A DNA stretch of 64,000 nt from assembly GCA_900319865.1 (NCBI GenBank), contig ONQD01000005.1, positions 124,001-188,000 on the forward strand, read 5' to 3'. Source of the stretch: an uncultured Bacteroidales bacterium (GTDB taxonomy: Bacteria; Bacteroidota; Bacteroidia; Bacteroidales; P3). The notes beneath the pieces were generated by a model that saw only the letters and a list, made by a program, of their open reading frames with translations, made no database searches and was not told the DNA's origin. Positions 1 to 8,867 of the stretch are shown here, piece by piece. Position 1 is the first letter of the stretch; each line of letters begins with the position of its first letter. A program made the position numbers and the translations under genes.

Positions 1-1326
1 GGTAGGCAACTCTCCGCCCTCTTCTTCTGTTAACTTCTTTACCACATCTTCCACCGTATTCTCATCAAAGTTAGGTAGATACAAGTGGACATAATTTAAT
101 GTTTCGTCCACTTCGACACGCATTCTCAATGGTGTGCGAATCATACGACCTAAGAGTTGTGCAATATAGGTGGCATCCTTTGCCACTCGATACGACATCA
201 TAGCTTCTGCTCGTGGGCAATCCCAGCCTGTGGATAAAGCCTCCTTGAACAGGACAACCTTAATCTTCCTGTCGTCATTGATAGCCGAAGGTGCACAATA
301 GGGTACTTTGATACCATTGATAGTCAATGTTCCAATTTCGCCAAAAGAATGCACCACTTCTCCCTCCACGAAAGTTTCTCCAATACGTTTCTCTATCTCA
401 CGCAGACATTCGTCCAAGTCCGTTGTAGATACTTTGCCAGTTGTTCCTGATTCGACCTGAACAACAAATATTGGACATACGTTCTGATAATGCTGTTTCT
501 CTGTATAGTTATACCAATGTAGACATTTATCCTTCCATTCATCGGCAGCTGCTTGAAGCACAGCAATATTCTTGTTGATAACACTATCCTCGGGGAAGTG
601 TATTTCTATTTTGTCTTTTAGCAGACCTGATCCCCGTACTTCAGCCGGTGTTACAACCACCTTGCTTATTGTAGAGTATGTGGTTCCTGCGAGTGCGTTA
701 AACCGTTCCGGAGTGGCACTCATACCTATGATAAATGGCAGCGATTGCAGTTTCTCTTCTTCGTTATCGACTCCCAATACAAATTTCTGCATTATCGTAG
801 TTTGGCTCGTTTTGGCTCCACGATGGGCTTCATCTATTACTAAGATAAGATTCTTACCATATTCCTCAATAGTGTTTTCAAGAACCTCCCATATCGTCCA
901 ATCTCTCCCATCTCCTATCTGTGTCATTCGGCTCGTGCGAGTCAACTTCTGTGTATTCAGGAAATAAACTTTGCCTTGCTCCAGTTTATCCCCACGGAAA
1001 GACTCGTCAAGCGTCACGAACTGACCCAATACTAACCGGTTACAATAACGCATCAATTTCTGTTTACTTTGCTCGTTCAATTCAGGGGAGTCACTCAACC
1101 AAATGAAGATGCTCTCTGGTATTGCCGCCATCATTCCTTCATCGTCGCCACACATCATCGCCTCAATGAAACTGGCCATCATTATGGTTTTACCCGCACC
1201 CGTGGGAGCAGTAAAAGAAATTATCTGTTTTTTCCTAAAGTGCTGCCAGTTCATCTGTGCAACAGCAGCGGTTTCACGAAGTTCGTGTACCCTCTGTTTT
1301 TGGAATGGCTTTAGTGGTATATTCAT
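1..1326 (-). CDS. res: Type III restriction endonuclease Res subunit, N-terminal part (cut by window edge)
   Basis: The reverse-strand frame is open from an ATG at 1326 to the left edge, giving 442 residues of a superfamily 2 helicase/translocase. Visible motifs are Walker A PTGAGKT (residues 41-47), DEAH (165-168), the SAT motif (203-205) and, near the edge, a motif VI-like QLLGRMIRTP. In type III systems Res supplies the ATPase motor and a C-terminal PD-(D/E)xK nuclease and acts only in complex with Mod; the nuclease would lie outside the window. It starts 8 bp after the stop of the upstream mod gene, so the two are very probably cotranscribed. No disruption is seen in the visible part. A stand-alone DEAD/DEAH helicase is possible in principle, but the adjacent Mod argues for Res. 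Confidence 0.9.
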   Translation of the reverse strand, partial: MNIPLKPFQKQRVHELRETAAVAQMNWQHFRKKQIISFTAPTGAGKTIMMASFIEAMMCGDDEGMMAAIPESIFIWLSDSPELNEQSKQKLMRYCNRLVLGQFVTLDESFRGDKLEQGKVYFLNTQKLTRTSRMTQIGDGRDWTIWEVLENTIEEYGKNLILVIDEAHRGAKTSQTTIMQKFVLGVDNEEEKLQSLPFIIGMSATPERFNALAGTTYSTISKVVVTPAEVRGSGLLKDKIEIHFPEDSVINKNIAVLQAAADEWKDKCLHWYNYTEKQHYQNVCPIFVVQVESGTTGKVSTTDLDECLREIEKRIGETFVEGEVVHSFGEIGTLTINGIKVPYCAPSAINDDRKIKVVLFKEALSTGWDCPRAEAMMSYRVAKDATYIAQLLGRMIRTPLRMRVEVDETLNYVHLYLPNFDENTVEDVVKKLTEEEGGELPT

Positions 1327-1334
1327 GGTGCTGT

Positions 1335-3770
1335 TTATTTCGCTGCGTAATTTATTCTGAAGTTCTCCAAATAGTCGCGGTACAACTGATAGGTTTTCTT
1401 CCCTTTCAACTCGCTAATCATACTCAGATATGCCGACTGGCTGTCGGTTATGAGGTACACCGTCTTTACTTCTGGGTGGTTCTCCAATTCTTTGCGGAAA
1501 CTGCGGAAGTGTGCCTCGTCTTTCAACAAAGCCATCTTATTCTCCGACCAAATGACATAGTTTCCCTCTACCTGAGTAGGACACTCTCCCTTTGCCCCCG
1601 CTTTCATCCACAACAAGGGTAATAGTTCCTGCAATTGTCGACCGCGTTCCACACTTCTTTTGTCGAGGAAACCCAACTTGAAGAAAACGGCATTGGCCTT
1701 GAAACCATCCTTCATCGGCATTGATATTGGAACCGTTTCCTCTATCTTCCCCATCACCTCGCTCACCTCTTTCTTCACTCTCTTGTAGTCTGCGTCTTTT
1801 TCTGCCACGATGTAGAAATATGTGATATGGTCATTGCCATCCAACGCCTCTAACCAGTCATCTTTCTTGTTCAATTCGAAGAGAATAGAAGCGTTATAGT
1901 CATCCTCTTCCGGCACAAGGAACGGCGCATCCTGCGTCATCGTGGGCAACTTCACCGTCTTTTGTTTGTTGATAAGCGTTACCAATGCCTTCTTTTGCTT
2001 GAGTGAAGCATTGGCAGGCAAGAAGTTGATTTGAGTAAACTTGCGGTCAGTTTCTTTCGTAGTGGTAAGCGAGGTGATATATTCTCCCTCGATGGGGTTT
2101 CCGTTCACGTCATTACCAAGGATGCTGCACTTGGTACGAGGCCAGTTCACATAGCGTGCAATGCCCCAACGTTCCCATTCCTCGTCTCCCGGATGGACAC
2201 CCAAAGGTTGAAGCTCCCGTTCCTTTGATTCTCCAATTTCGTTGTTCGTCACCATAATGCAACGTCTATGACCACCATCTTCCTCATTTAGCAAATTCAC
2301 TGCATGAAGCGTAGTGCCGCTACCAGCAAAGAAATCCACGATTAGTGCATTGGGCTTATTGGCAACAAAAAATCTAATGGTATCATGAACTGCATAGAGG
2401 GACTTGGGAAACGTAAAACGGTTGCCAATAATCTTATTTAATAATTGAGATCCATGATATGTTGCATTGTGTAAGGGGATGTCCCATTGTGATCCGGGGA
2501 TGAACTCTCTTTCACTCTCCATTTCTCCTTCTATAACAGATCCATCTGTCTTGTATCCTACAATTTTAAAAATACCATTTTCTATTTTATGCTGCTCACC
2601 ACTTTTTAGATAAGTTATAGCCATCCCCCTTTGCGTAAAGCCACCTAATCTAACATATCCATTTTTGTACAATTCTTTTAATTTTTGTGGCTCAACCTGC
2701 CAATTCCCTTCTTCACCATTTGACCTAATAGGCCAAACTATTTTTGTACCTTCAATCGAAAAGATACCATCTCTATTGCTACTAAGGGGAATCGGTTCCC
2801 CAATATCCATAATTTTTAACCCATCATTGGATATATAGAGTGGGTAGAATAATTTGGGTCTGTCAATTCTACGAGCATTTGTGCCAGCTCTCATCAACTG
2901 GTTCCAAACCAATTTGTTCTTTTTCTTTGATTTCATATTTCCACGCCACTCATCCTCTAAAGGAAGACGACATGGAGATGATACTCCAAATTTTACAAAA
3001 TATATGTATTCATTTGAACGTGAGAATTCATCACCTCGACTAACTCCTGCAGAATTAATCACACTACTTACCATTTGGATTCTTGCCTCTGGAAACATTT
3101 CTTCCAAAAGACACCCCAATCTCAGATACTCTTTTTCATCTATGGTGACTATCAGAACAGAATCTTTGGGATTGAGCAACTTCTTGGCAATCTTCAATCG
3201 AGACTCTATCATTGAGAGCCACTTGCTGTGACGGTAAGAGTCTGTGCCGTCCACGTAGTCACAATTATACTTCCAATCGTGAGAGTCGGGTTTGTTATAA
3301 GGTGGGTCGATATATATGCAATCCACTTGACCTGCATAGAGATAGGAGAGCAGCTGTAGGGCGTGATAATTATCAGCCTCGATAAGCGTGTGCCATAGGT
3401 CGCTATCAGGGGCGTTCTGCACACTATCCATCGGCTTCAAGTAAGGATAAATCACATCGCCGCGTTGGGCAACGGCTATCAGGTCGGATAAAGGAAACGT
3501 TTTCTCCTCCATCGTTGAGAGGTTAATGCATACGGCCTTCTCTTCGGAAAGGCTCTGCACCTCATACACCTCGTTTGGAGTGTGGTCGCGCAGTGCCACC
3601 TTCGAGCCTCTGCGGATGCGCACCTCAGGCAACACTACATTGTCGGGCAGGTGGTTCTCCCACACCAACCCAAACCGTTTTTTCTTGGTCAACCGCTCAA
3701 TTTCCAACCGCAACTGTTCCCTCAACTCCTTGTCGGCTATCCTTTCAATATATTGTTCAATTGCCGCCAT
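1335..3770 (-). CDS. mod: Type III DNA methyltransferase Mod (adenine-N6)
   Basis: An 811-residue site-specific DNA methyltransferase. The catalytic motif DPPYN is at residues 155-159 and the AdoMet-binding FAGSG at about 479-483. This motif IV before motif I order is that of beta-class N6-adenine methyltransferases, including type III Mod proteins. The ~320 residues between the motifs hold the target-recognition region. Mod methylates one strand of an asymmetric site and provides specificity to Res. A good promoter lies just upstream (TAACTTTG at 3804-3811 with a -33 TTTG at 3831-3834, read on the minus strand), and res follows after 8 bp. Type III mod genes are often phase variable, but no simple-sequence tract that would slip was noticed inside this one. 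The recognition sequence cannot be predicted by eye. Confidence 0.93.
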   Translation of the reverse strand: MAAIEQYIERIADKELREQLRLEIERLTKKKRFGLVWENHLPDNVVLPEVRIRRGSKVALRDHTPNEVYEVQSLSEEKAVCINLSTMEEKTFPLSDLIAVAQRGDVIYPYLKPMDSVQNAPDSDLWHTLIEADNYHALQLLSYLYAGQVDCIYIDPPYNKPDSHDWKYNCDYVDGTDSYRHSKWLSMIESRLKIAKKLLNPKDSVLIVTIDEKEYLRLGCLLEEMFPEARIQMVSSVINSAGVSRGDEFSRSNEYIYFVKFGVSSPCRLPLEDEWRGNMKSKKKNKLVWNQLMRAGTNARRIDRPKLFYPLYISNDGLKIMDIGEPIPLSSNRDGIFSIEGTKIVWPIRSNGEEGNWQVEPQKLKELYKNGYVRLGGFTQRGMAITYLKSGEQHKIENGIFKIVGYKTDGSVIEGEMESEREFIPGSQWDIPLHNATYHGSQLLNKIIGNRFTFPKSLYAVHDTIRFFVANKPNALIVDFFAGSGTTLHAVNLLNEEDGGHRRCIMVTNNEIGESKERELQPLGVHPGDEEWERWGIARYVNWPRTKCSILGNDVNGNPIEGEYITSLTTTKETDRKFTQINFLPANASLKQKKALVTLINKQKTVKLPTMTQDAPFLVPEEDDYNASILFELNKKDDWLEALDGNDHITYFYIVAEKDADYKRVKKEVSEVMGKIEETVPISMPMKDGFKANAVFFKLGFLDKRSVERGRQLQELLPLLWMKAGAKGECPTQVEGNYVIWSENKMALLKDEAHFRSFRKELENHPEVKTVYLITDSQSAYLSMISELKGKKTYQLYRDYLENFRINYAAK

Positions 3771-3803
3771 TAAGAACCCTTATTATATATAAATTTGAAA
3801 CTG

Positions 3804-3834
3804 CAAAGTTACGCATTATTTCTGAATCAGCAAA
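3804..3834 (-). promoter_or_regulatory. Bacteroidota-type promoter of mod-res
   Basis: On the minus strand TTTG (3831-3834) is followed after 19 nt by TAACTTTG (3804-3811), matching the -33 TTTG / -7 TAnnTTTG consensus. The mod ATG is about 34 nt downstream. Confidence 0.7.
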
Positions 3835-3888
3835 ATCTTTTTTGTGAACCTAACGTAACAGATACCACTCTGACATGAAACTAATGAT

Positions 3889-3906
3889 AATGACCGATTG
3901 GGGTTT
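3889..3906 (+). repeat. Dispersed repeat core, copy 1
   Basis: AATGACCGATTGGGGTTT, matching the core of 37387-37415 and 63533-63561 with one mismatch. It lies between the mod promoter and the membrane-protein gene stop. Confidence 0.65.
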
Positions 3907-3988
3907 ATGTTTAGCGACTGCAAAGATAAACCAAAGGGCTGACACCACAAAATGCCAGCCCTACTTTTTTCAACTTATCCAAAGTGTT

Positions 3989-4978
3989 TTATCGAACACC
4001 TCTCTTTTTTACAAATCTAATAAGGAAGGCGGTGACGAGAAGCAACAAACCAAATAGGCCGAGAAGATTGCCGAAAGGGTAATGCATTATTCTGAATACC
4101 ATACTTATTATGAGGAACAAACCTGCAATTTCTGAAAAGCGGATAACCTGACGTTCATTAGGGAGGACACGCACCAGATGGCGGGCCGTAAGAATGACAA
4201 ATAATGGTCCGACAAGAATCACTGACATATAGAAAAGGTTGGCAAATGGCCAGTGCAACATCTTAAAAACAAGTCCTATGAGGTTTAATGCGAGCATGAC
4301 AATACCTGTCCAGTAAGCACCACTGCGATAGTAAGTGGATTTCGTAGGGGTATTGCCCTTAAGGTCCGGTGAGGTTTGTGCTGACCGAGGTTTGGTGACC
4401 GATAGTGGGGTCAACATCTCGTCGATGGTTTTGGAAAGACGGCCTATGTTAATTATTATCAGTATAGTGGACAAAACAAGAACAATGGCTGTCATAACGA
4501 AAGAGCTCCTCAAATCGTTCATTTGCAGTTTTTCACCTATCTCGGAGATGAACCACATCATCCATAGGAATAGAGCAAAAACTTCTGTAATCCATAACAA
4601 AGAAAAGCGTGTGCTTGCCCTATCCATTTTCTTTATGAGTGCTTGAACATCTAAATCTTCTATGTTGATATGTAATATCTTTTGACAACTAAACCATTCA
4701 AGCAGTCCTGTCAATGCAAAAAGCAATACCGATATGGCTAGAAAGGGGAGTCGAAGGTCGAGGTAGTACCAACTCCAACAGGCTGTTGCAGCTAACATTC
4801 CGTAGATGAATATGATTTCTGCGCTACGGTGTTTGAAATTGGAAATGCCAGCATGTAGCATTTCATGTATAATAGTGTTGTTGACGATTTCCTGTTGGTC
4901 AAACTGCTGTTTCAGCGCTCCGTATTGGGCTTTCAACTGTTCAAGTTCGATTAAATTATTGTTTTCCTGATTTTCCAT
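3989..4978 (-). CDS. Multi-pass membrane protein with two GldL-like HWPF/HYPF motifs, partner of ECF sigma factor
   Basis: 329 residues: an N-terminal ~35-residue glutamine-rich, probably coiled, cytoplasmic segment, then about eight hydrophobic segments (roughly 55-75, 78-96, 127-147, 160-180, 220-240, 247-267, 285-303, 307-325). The motifs KMLHWPFANL (near 240) and RIMHYPFGNL (near 300) are reminiscent of the K-x-L-H-W-P signature in GldL-type membrane proteins; this is a resemblance, not a family assignment. It begins 12 bp after the ECF sigma gene stop, so the pair is probably cotranscribed, and a role in signalling to or restraining that sigma factor is an inference from context. No enzyme motif is seen. 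Confidence 0.75.
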   Translation of the reverse strand: MENQENNNLIELEQLKAQYGALKQQFDQQEIVNNTIIHEMLHAGISNFKHRSAEIIFIYGMLAATACWSWYYLDLRLPFLAISVLLFALTGLLEWFSCQKILHINIEDLDVQALIKKMDRASTRFSLLWITEVFALFLWMMWFISEIGEKLQMNDLRSSFVMTAIVLVLSTILIIINIGRLSKTIDEMLTPLSVTKPRSAQTSPDLKGNTPTKSTYYRSGAYWTGIVMLALNLIGLVFKMLHWPFANLFYMSVILVGPLFVILTARHLVRVLPNERQVIRFSEIAGLFLIISMVFRIMHYPFGNLLGLFGLLLLVTAFLIRFVKKRGVR

Positions 4979-4990
4979 GATGATTTCCTT

Positions 4991-5479
4991 TCATTCGTTT
5001 TTCGACATTTTTACCAGTTTGTCCTTGATGCGCAACAGACGTACTCCTACATTGTTGGGTGAGATGCCGATGATGGCACCGATTTCATCGTAGCTGACAC
5101 CTTCAAGCCAAAGGAGGACAAGTCCTCGGTCAACAAGGTCGAGGTGCGAGATGCGGTCGTAAAGCTCACGGATTTGATGTGTTGAAGGGTCGTCGGCCTC
5201 ATAGGGGTCGATGTCCACTGTCAGCGGGACAGTCTCAATGCGGCGGCGCGCCTTCTTATACTGGTTGATGGCCGTGTTGAGTGCGACGCGGTAGATCCAG
5301 GTCTGCACACTGCTGTGACCCTCGTAGTGGTCGAAGCCGAGCCAGAGCCTGATGAGGATTTCTTGAAACAGGTCGTCGATTTCGGTCTTGTCGTGCGAGA
5401 ACATGTAACATACCGTATAGATGGTTCGTTTGTGTTCCCGTACCATTAGTTCAAACTGGTGTTCTTTGTCGTTGTTCAT
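4991..5479 (-). CDS. ECF-family RNA polymerase sigma-70 factor
   Basis: 162 residues from the chosen ATG at 5479. An upstream in-frame start at 5524 would add 15 residues that do not look like sigma region 2. Region 2 is recognisable around DDLFQEILIRLW and the YRVALNTAINQYKK stretch; region 4 is the helix-turn-helix around GVSYDEIGAIIGISPNNVGVRL. The conserved region 1.1 and region 3 are absent, as expected for ECF factors. No classical zinc-binding anti-sigma gene follows; instead a multi-pass membrane protein follows after 12 bp. The target regulon is unknown. Confidence 0.92.
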   Translation of the reverse strand: MNNDKEHQFELMVREHKRTIYTVCYMFSHDKTEIDDLFQEILIRLWLGFDHYEGHSSVQTWIYRVALNTAINQYKKARRRIETVPLTVDIDPYEADDPSTHQIRELYDRISHLDLVDRGLVLLWLEGVSYDEIGAIIGISPNNVGVRLLRIKDKLVKMSKNE

Positions 5480-5611
5480 AAATAAAATTGTTTTAGTTGC
5501 AACTTCAATTACGTTAGACAACAAAAATCAGGATTTATTACAGCAAGCAATCAAAAGAACTCGAAAAAAATGTAGGGGCCTCCGTTTCTGGATGTCGGAA
5601 GGGCATCGGAT

Positions 5612-5677
5612 GGGGGTACACAGGAGTACGCCCCAACATGAGTGTATACAGGGTGGGCGTACACGGGGGTACGCCCA
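5612..5677. repeat. Two tandem GC-rich hairpins after the lipoprotein gene
   Basis: The arms TGGGCGTAC (5654-5662) and GTACGCCCA (5669-5677) form a perfect 9-bp stem with a 6-nt loop. An imperfect copy of the same unit lies at 5612-5634. They start six bases after the stop of the lipoprotein gene at 5683 on the minus strand and precede the sigma gene, so they could act as an attenuator, a terminator or a REP-like element. There is no clear T-tract on the minus strand. Confidence 0.6.
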
Positions 5678-5682
5678 TACCA

Positions 5683-6552
5683 TTAATTGACATACTCTAT
5701 CTCGTAATCGGTGACGGATAGGCTGCGGGTGAGGCCTGAGGGATTCGTGGTAGTGTAGACCTCGTGGATGCCGGTGACGCGACCGCCGGTAGTTGTGTAC
5801 TCAAACTGGTTCTCCATTTTTTCGTTGTAGTAGCGTGTCACCATGTTCTTGTTCAGTCCGTCGGTGCCATCGAAAGAGGCTATCATTTTGTAGTAGGGTA
5901 TCTGCCAAAAGGGGAATCCGTAAAACGGGTTGGCGAGATTGTTTACCTCGAAGTAATAATTGAGCGTGTCGCGACTGCCGTCAAGGTGAAGGGCGTGACG
6001 AACGGTCTTGGAGACATTGTCACCCTCCCAGGTGTAGAACCGTGTTTCATGTTTGATTGCATCGGCAGAGGGGTTTTGAGCCCAGATGTCGCTTTCCAAA
6101 CGTTGCAGCTTTCCTCCAGACCAGAAATATAGATAGTTCTCTTTTAACAACGTGTCGCCATTTTCGAGGTCGCATTTGTAGACATGTGACACATTACCAT
6201 CGGTAGTGTATTCGATGTCAAAGTGCTGTAGGCGGTCCATATCTGCTTTGACAAGGCGTCCTCTGTTGTCGTAGACAAAGTGAAAGGTGTTCACCCCTTT
6301 GTGGAGGCTGTCCAGACGGTTGCCTGTCCAAAAGAACTCGCTATTCAGATGGCGTTCACCAGGGAAATAATACAAGGTGTCCCATGTTTGTGTGTTTTCG
6401 TTGTATTGTTCCATTAAGGTGGTATTGGTGGTGTAGATACGACTCACTTTCACCTTTTGTTCAATCGGGACAATGTGTTCTTCTTTTTTGCAGCCCACAG
6501 TCATCAAGGTGACGGCTGCCAGCAGCAAGGCTGCGATAACGCTACGTTTCAT
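5683..6552 (-). CDS. Hypothetical lipoprotein
   Basis: 289 residues with a lipoprotein signal peptide: a basic start (MKRS), a hydrophobic core and a lipobox ending VGC at residue ~21, followed by KKEE. The mature part is rich in aromatic and charged residues in a beta-strand-like pattern (for example FVYDNRGRLVKAD and YLYFWSGGKLQRLES), reminiscent of YD/Rhs-like or DUF4595-type strand repeats found in Bacteroidales lipoproteins. No catalytic motif is seen. It lies upstream of the ECF sigma gene on the same strand, separated by 203 bp containing two hairpins, so cotranscription is uncertain. The function is unknown. Confidence 0.8.
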   Translation of the reverse strand: MKRSVIAALLLAAVTLMTVGCKKEEHIVPIEQKVKVSRIYTTNTTLMEQYNENTQTWDTLYYFPGERHLNSEFFWTGNRLDSLHKGVNTFHFVYDNRGRLVKADMDRLQHFDIEYTTDGNVSHVYKCDLENGDTLLKENYLYFWSGGKLQRLESDIWAQNPSADAIKHETRFYTWEGDNVSKTVRHALHLDGSRDTLNYYFEVNNLANPFYGFPFWQIPYYKMIASFDGTDGLNKNMVTRYYNEKMENQFEYTTTGGRVTGIHEVYTTTNPSGLTRSLSVTDYEIEYVN

Positions 6553-6564
6553 CTTTTTTTAAAA

Positions 6565-6602
6565 GGGTTTTAATGTTTTAAAGTTTAATGGGTTTTAATG
6601 TT
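6565..6602. repeat. Short direct repeat upstream of the lipoprotein gene
   Basis: GGGTTTTAATGTT occurs at 6565-6577 and again at 6590-6602, just 5' of the lipoprotein start at 6552. It may be a regulatory site pair or a chance AT-rich duplication. Confidence 0.45.
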
Positions 6603-6654
6603 CTAAGGGCTTAACCTTTCAAGCTAAGCGAACTTGTAAGATTGTATTATCAAG

Positions 6655-6716
6655 ACTCCACGTATCGAACGTATCACAAGTATAAAACAAGTGAAAATAC
6701 GCGGGATACGTGGAGT
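6655..6716 (-). terminator. Perfect 12-bp inverted repeat after the S46 peptidase gene
   Basis: ACTCCACGTATC (6655-6666) and GATACGTGGAGT (6705-6716) are exact inverse complements separated by 38 nt, beginning 12 nt after the S46 peptidase stop. There is no T-run typical of a factor-independent terminator, so it could instead stabilise the mRNA 3' end or be a palindromic protein-binding site. Confidence 0.5.
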
Positions 6717-6728
6717 AACTTCTCTATC

Positions 6729-8867
6729 CTAATCAACGATAGTCATTTCATCGATAAGGTGCTTGGCACCGGCAAATTTGTCGATGATGAAGAGGCAGTA
6801 TCGTATATCGAGGCTGATGTTGCGGCAGTAGTTGGGGTCAAACAGGAGGTCGCTCATGGTGCCTTCCCAGCAGCGGTCGAAGTTGATGCCTATCAGCTGG
6901 CCGTCGGCATTCAGCACAGGACTGCCGCTGTTGCCGCCGGTAGTGTGATTGGTGGCGATGAATCCCACAGGCATTTCACCGCGAACGTTAGCATAACGCC
7001 CGTAGTCCTTGTCGCGGTACAGCTGTTTTAGTTTCGGCTCCACTACATAGTCGTATATCTCCGGGTTTTCCTTCTCCATTATGCCTTCCAATGTGCTGTA
7101 GGGTGTGTAGTATACGGCATCCTTCGGGCTGAACCCTTGCACATGTCCGTAAGCCACTCGCAGTGTCAGGTTCGCATCTGGGAAGAAGTTGCTGTCGGGA
7201 TATTGCTGCATCATTCCGCGCACATAAGTACGCATCAGGCGGTTAATCTCGCGTTTGTTCACAGCATACAACTCTTCCTTGTCATTGGTGTAGGCGTAGG
7301 TATAGGCAATGTTGAAGAGGTCGAGGGCGGGGTCGCCATTTGTTATCACTTTCTCCCAGTTCTTGGCTTTGTACGACTTGAGGAACTTGTCGTACTTGGC
7401 CTTGTTGTTCAGCATCGACTTGTCATAGATATTTTCGAGCAATTTCTTCACACCCGCTTCGTCCTTGCCTTTCTTGTCAAGATAGGGGGCCTGGCCAGCC
7501 TGCCACATGTAGAGGAATGTCTCAACAAAGATGGCGCGGTCAACGGGCGAATGCAGGTCAAAGTCCTCAAAATATTTCTCATTGGCAGCCAATAGTTTGT
7601 CGCATTCCACACGGGCCGCGCTGTCATCGTTGGTGGTGGTGTATGCCATGTTGTAAAGTTTGTATGCGCGGTTCATAAAGTCGCTGGCCATTACGGCTTC
7701 GTTAAAATAGGTCCACTCCAACTCTATGGGGCGGATGCGGTCGTAGGCAAGCGAGAGGTCGCGAAGCACATTCTTATACTCCTCCCGTTTGTCGGCCCAT
7801 GCTTGGAATACAGCCTCTTGTGCCTTCTTCTGGTTCACTCCGTCCAACCGTTCTATACCCAAGGTCTCGCCTTGCCATTTCTTCCATCCGTTGGCAATGC
7901 TGGCCACCTTCGAGGCATATTTCAGTCGTTGTGCGGGCGACTGGTTCATCGCGTTGTTATAGTGTTTCAGGCGTATGTCGCGCAGGGCAATGCGTATGGG
8001 GTTCTCCTCCAATGCCTGCATCTCCACCTGCTCGTGTGTCACATAGCGCTGGGTGGTTCCCGGATATCCAAACACAAAGGTGAAATCGCCCTCGTCCACT
8101 CCCTTGAGCGAGATGTCAAGGTGTTTCAGCGGTTTGTATGCCACATTGTTCTTATTGTACGGGGCGGGCTTTCCGTCTTTGCCCACATACACGCGGAACA
8201 TCGAGAAATCGCCCGTGTGTCTCGGCCACATCCAGTTGTCCGTATCGCCGCCAAACTTGCCGATGTTGCTCGGCGGGGCTCCTACCAGACGCACATCGGT
8301 AAACACCTCGTTGATGTACATGAAGTACTGGTTCCCGTAGTAGAAGGGTTTGATGATTGCTTTATAGTGTGTGCCGGCTACGGCCTCAGCGGTGAGGATG
8401 GTGATATTCTGTTTCACAATGCGGTCGCGCTCCTCCTCCGAAGTCTTGTCGTCTATCCCTTTCAACACTTGGCGTGTCACATCTTCCATCCTTACCAATC
8501 GTGTGGCGGTAAGTCCCTTGCAGGGCAATTCCTGGTCTCGGCTCATGGCCCAGAATCCGTGTGTCAGGTAGTCGTGTTCCACCGTGCTGTGGCTTGTAAT
8601 GTAGTAGTAGCCGCAGTGATGGTTGGTAAGGAACAGGCCTTGATCCGAAACAAATTCGCCCGTGCAGCCCTGATTAAAGAGAATCACGGCATCTTTCAGG
8701 CAAGCATGGTTGATGTCGTAGATGTCCTTGGCGGTGATACGCATACCAGCCTTCTGCATCGCGGCCTCGTTGCGGCCCAGCAGCATCGGAATCCACATGC
8801 CCTCGTCGGCCACTGCCATGGGCAGCAAGAGGGCTAATAGCGTGAAAAAGGAAAAGAATTTTTTCAT
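6729..8867 (-). CDS. dpp11: S46 family dipeptidyl-peptidase, DPP11-like (Asp/Glu-specific predicted)
   Basis: 712 residues from the ATG at 8867, chosen because it begins a clear signal peptide (MKKFFSF, hydrophobic core, AVA-DEGMW). S46 enzymes are periplasmic or surface serine peptidases that remove dipeptides from peptide N termini and feed amino acids to peptide-fermenting Bacteroidales. The catalytic residues are visible: His in TNHHCG (about residue 82), Asp in the GGDTDNWMWPRH block, and Ser in GGNSGSP (about 648). Eighteen residues after the Ser is Arg in NFDRCWEG. In characterised S46 enzymes an Arg at this position (Arg673 of P. gingivalis DPP11) confers Asp/Glu preference, whereas DPP7 has Gly. 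DPP11-type specificity is therefore inferred. Confidence 0.93.
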   Translation of the reverse strand: MKKFFSFFTLLALLLPMAVADEGMWIPMLLGRNEAAMQKAGMRITAKDIYDINHACLKDAVILFNQGCTGEFVSDQGLFLTNHHCGYYYITSHSTVEHDYLTHGFWAMSRDQELPCKGLTATRLVRMEDVTRQVLKGIDDKTSEEERDRIVKQNITILTAEAVAGTHYKAIIKPFYYGNQYFMYINEVFTDVRLVGAPPSNIGKFGGDTDNWMWPRHTGDFSMFRVYVGKDGKPAPYNKNNVAYKPLKHLDISLKGVDEGDFTFVFGYPGTTQRYVTHEQVEMQALEENPIRIALRDIRLKHYNNAMNQSPAQRLKYASKVASIANGWKKWQGETLGIERLDGVNQKKAQEAVFQAWADKREEYKNVLRDLSLAYDRIRPIELEWTYFNEAVMASDFMNRAYKLYNMAYTTTNDDSAARVECDKLLAANEKYFEDFDLHSPVDRAIFVETFLYMWQAGQAPYLDKKGKDEAGVKKLLENIYDKSMLNNKAKYDKFLKSYKAKNWEKVITNGDPALDLFNIAYTYAYTNDKEELYAVNKREINRLMRTYVRGMMQQYPDSNFFPDANLTLRVAYGHVQGFSPKDAVYYTPYSTLEGIMEKENPEIYDYVVEPKLKQLYRDKDYGRYANVRGEMPVGFIATNHTTGGNSGSPVLNADGQLIGINFDRCWEGTMSDLLFDPNYCRNISLDIRYCLFIIDKFAGAKHLIDEMTIVD

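Noticed and set aside
7803..8837. 344-residue open frame antisense to the S46 peptidase
   Set aside because: The S46 enzyme has all catalytic motifs; the antisense product is featureless.
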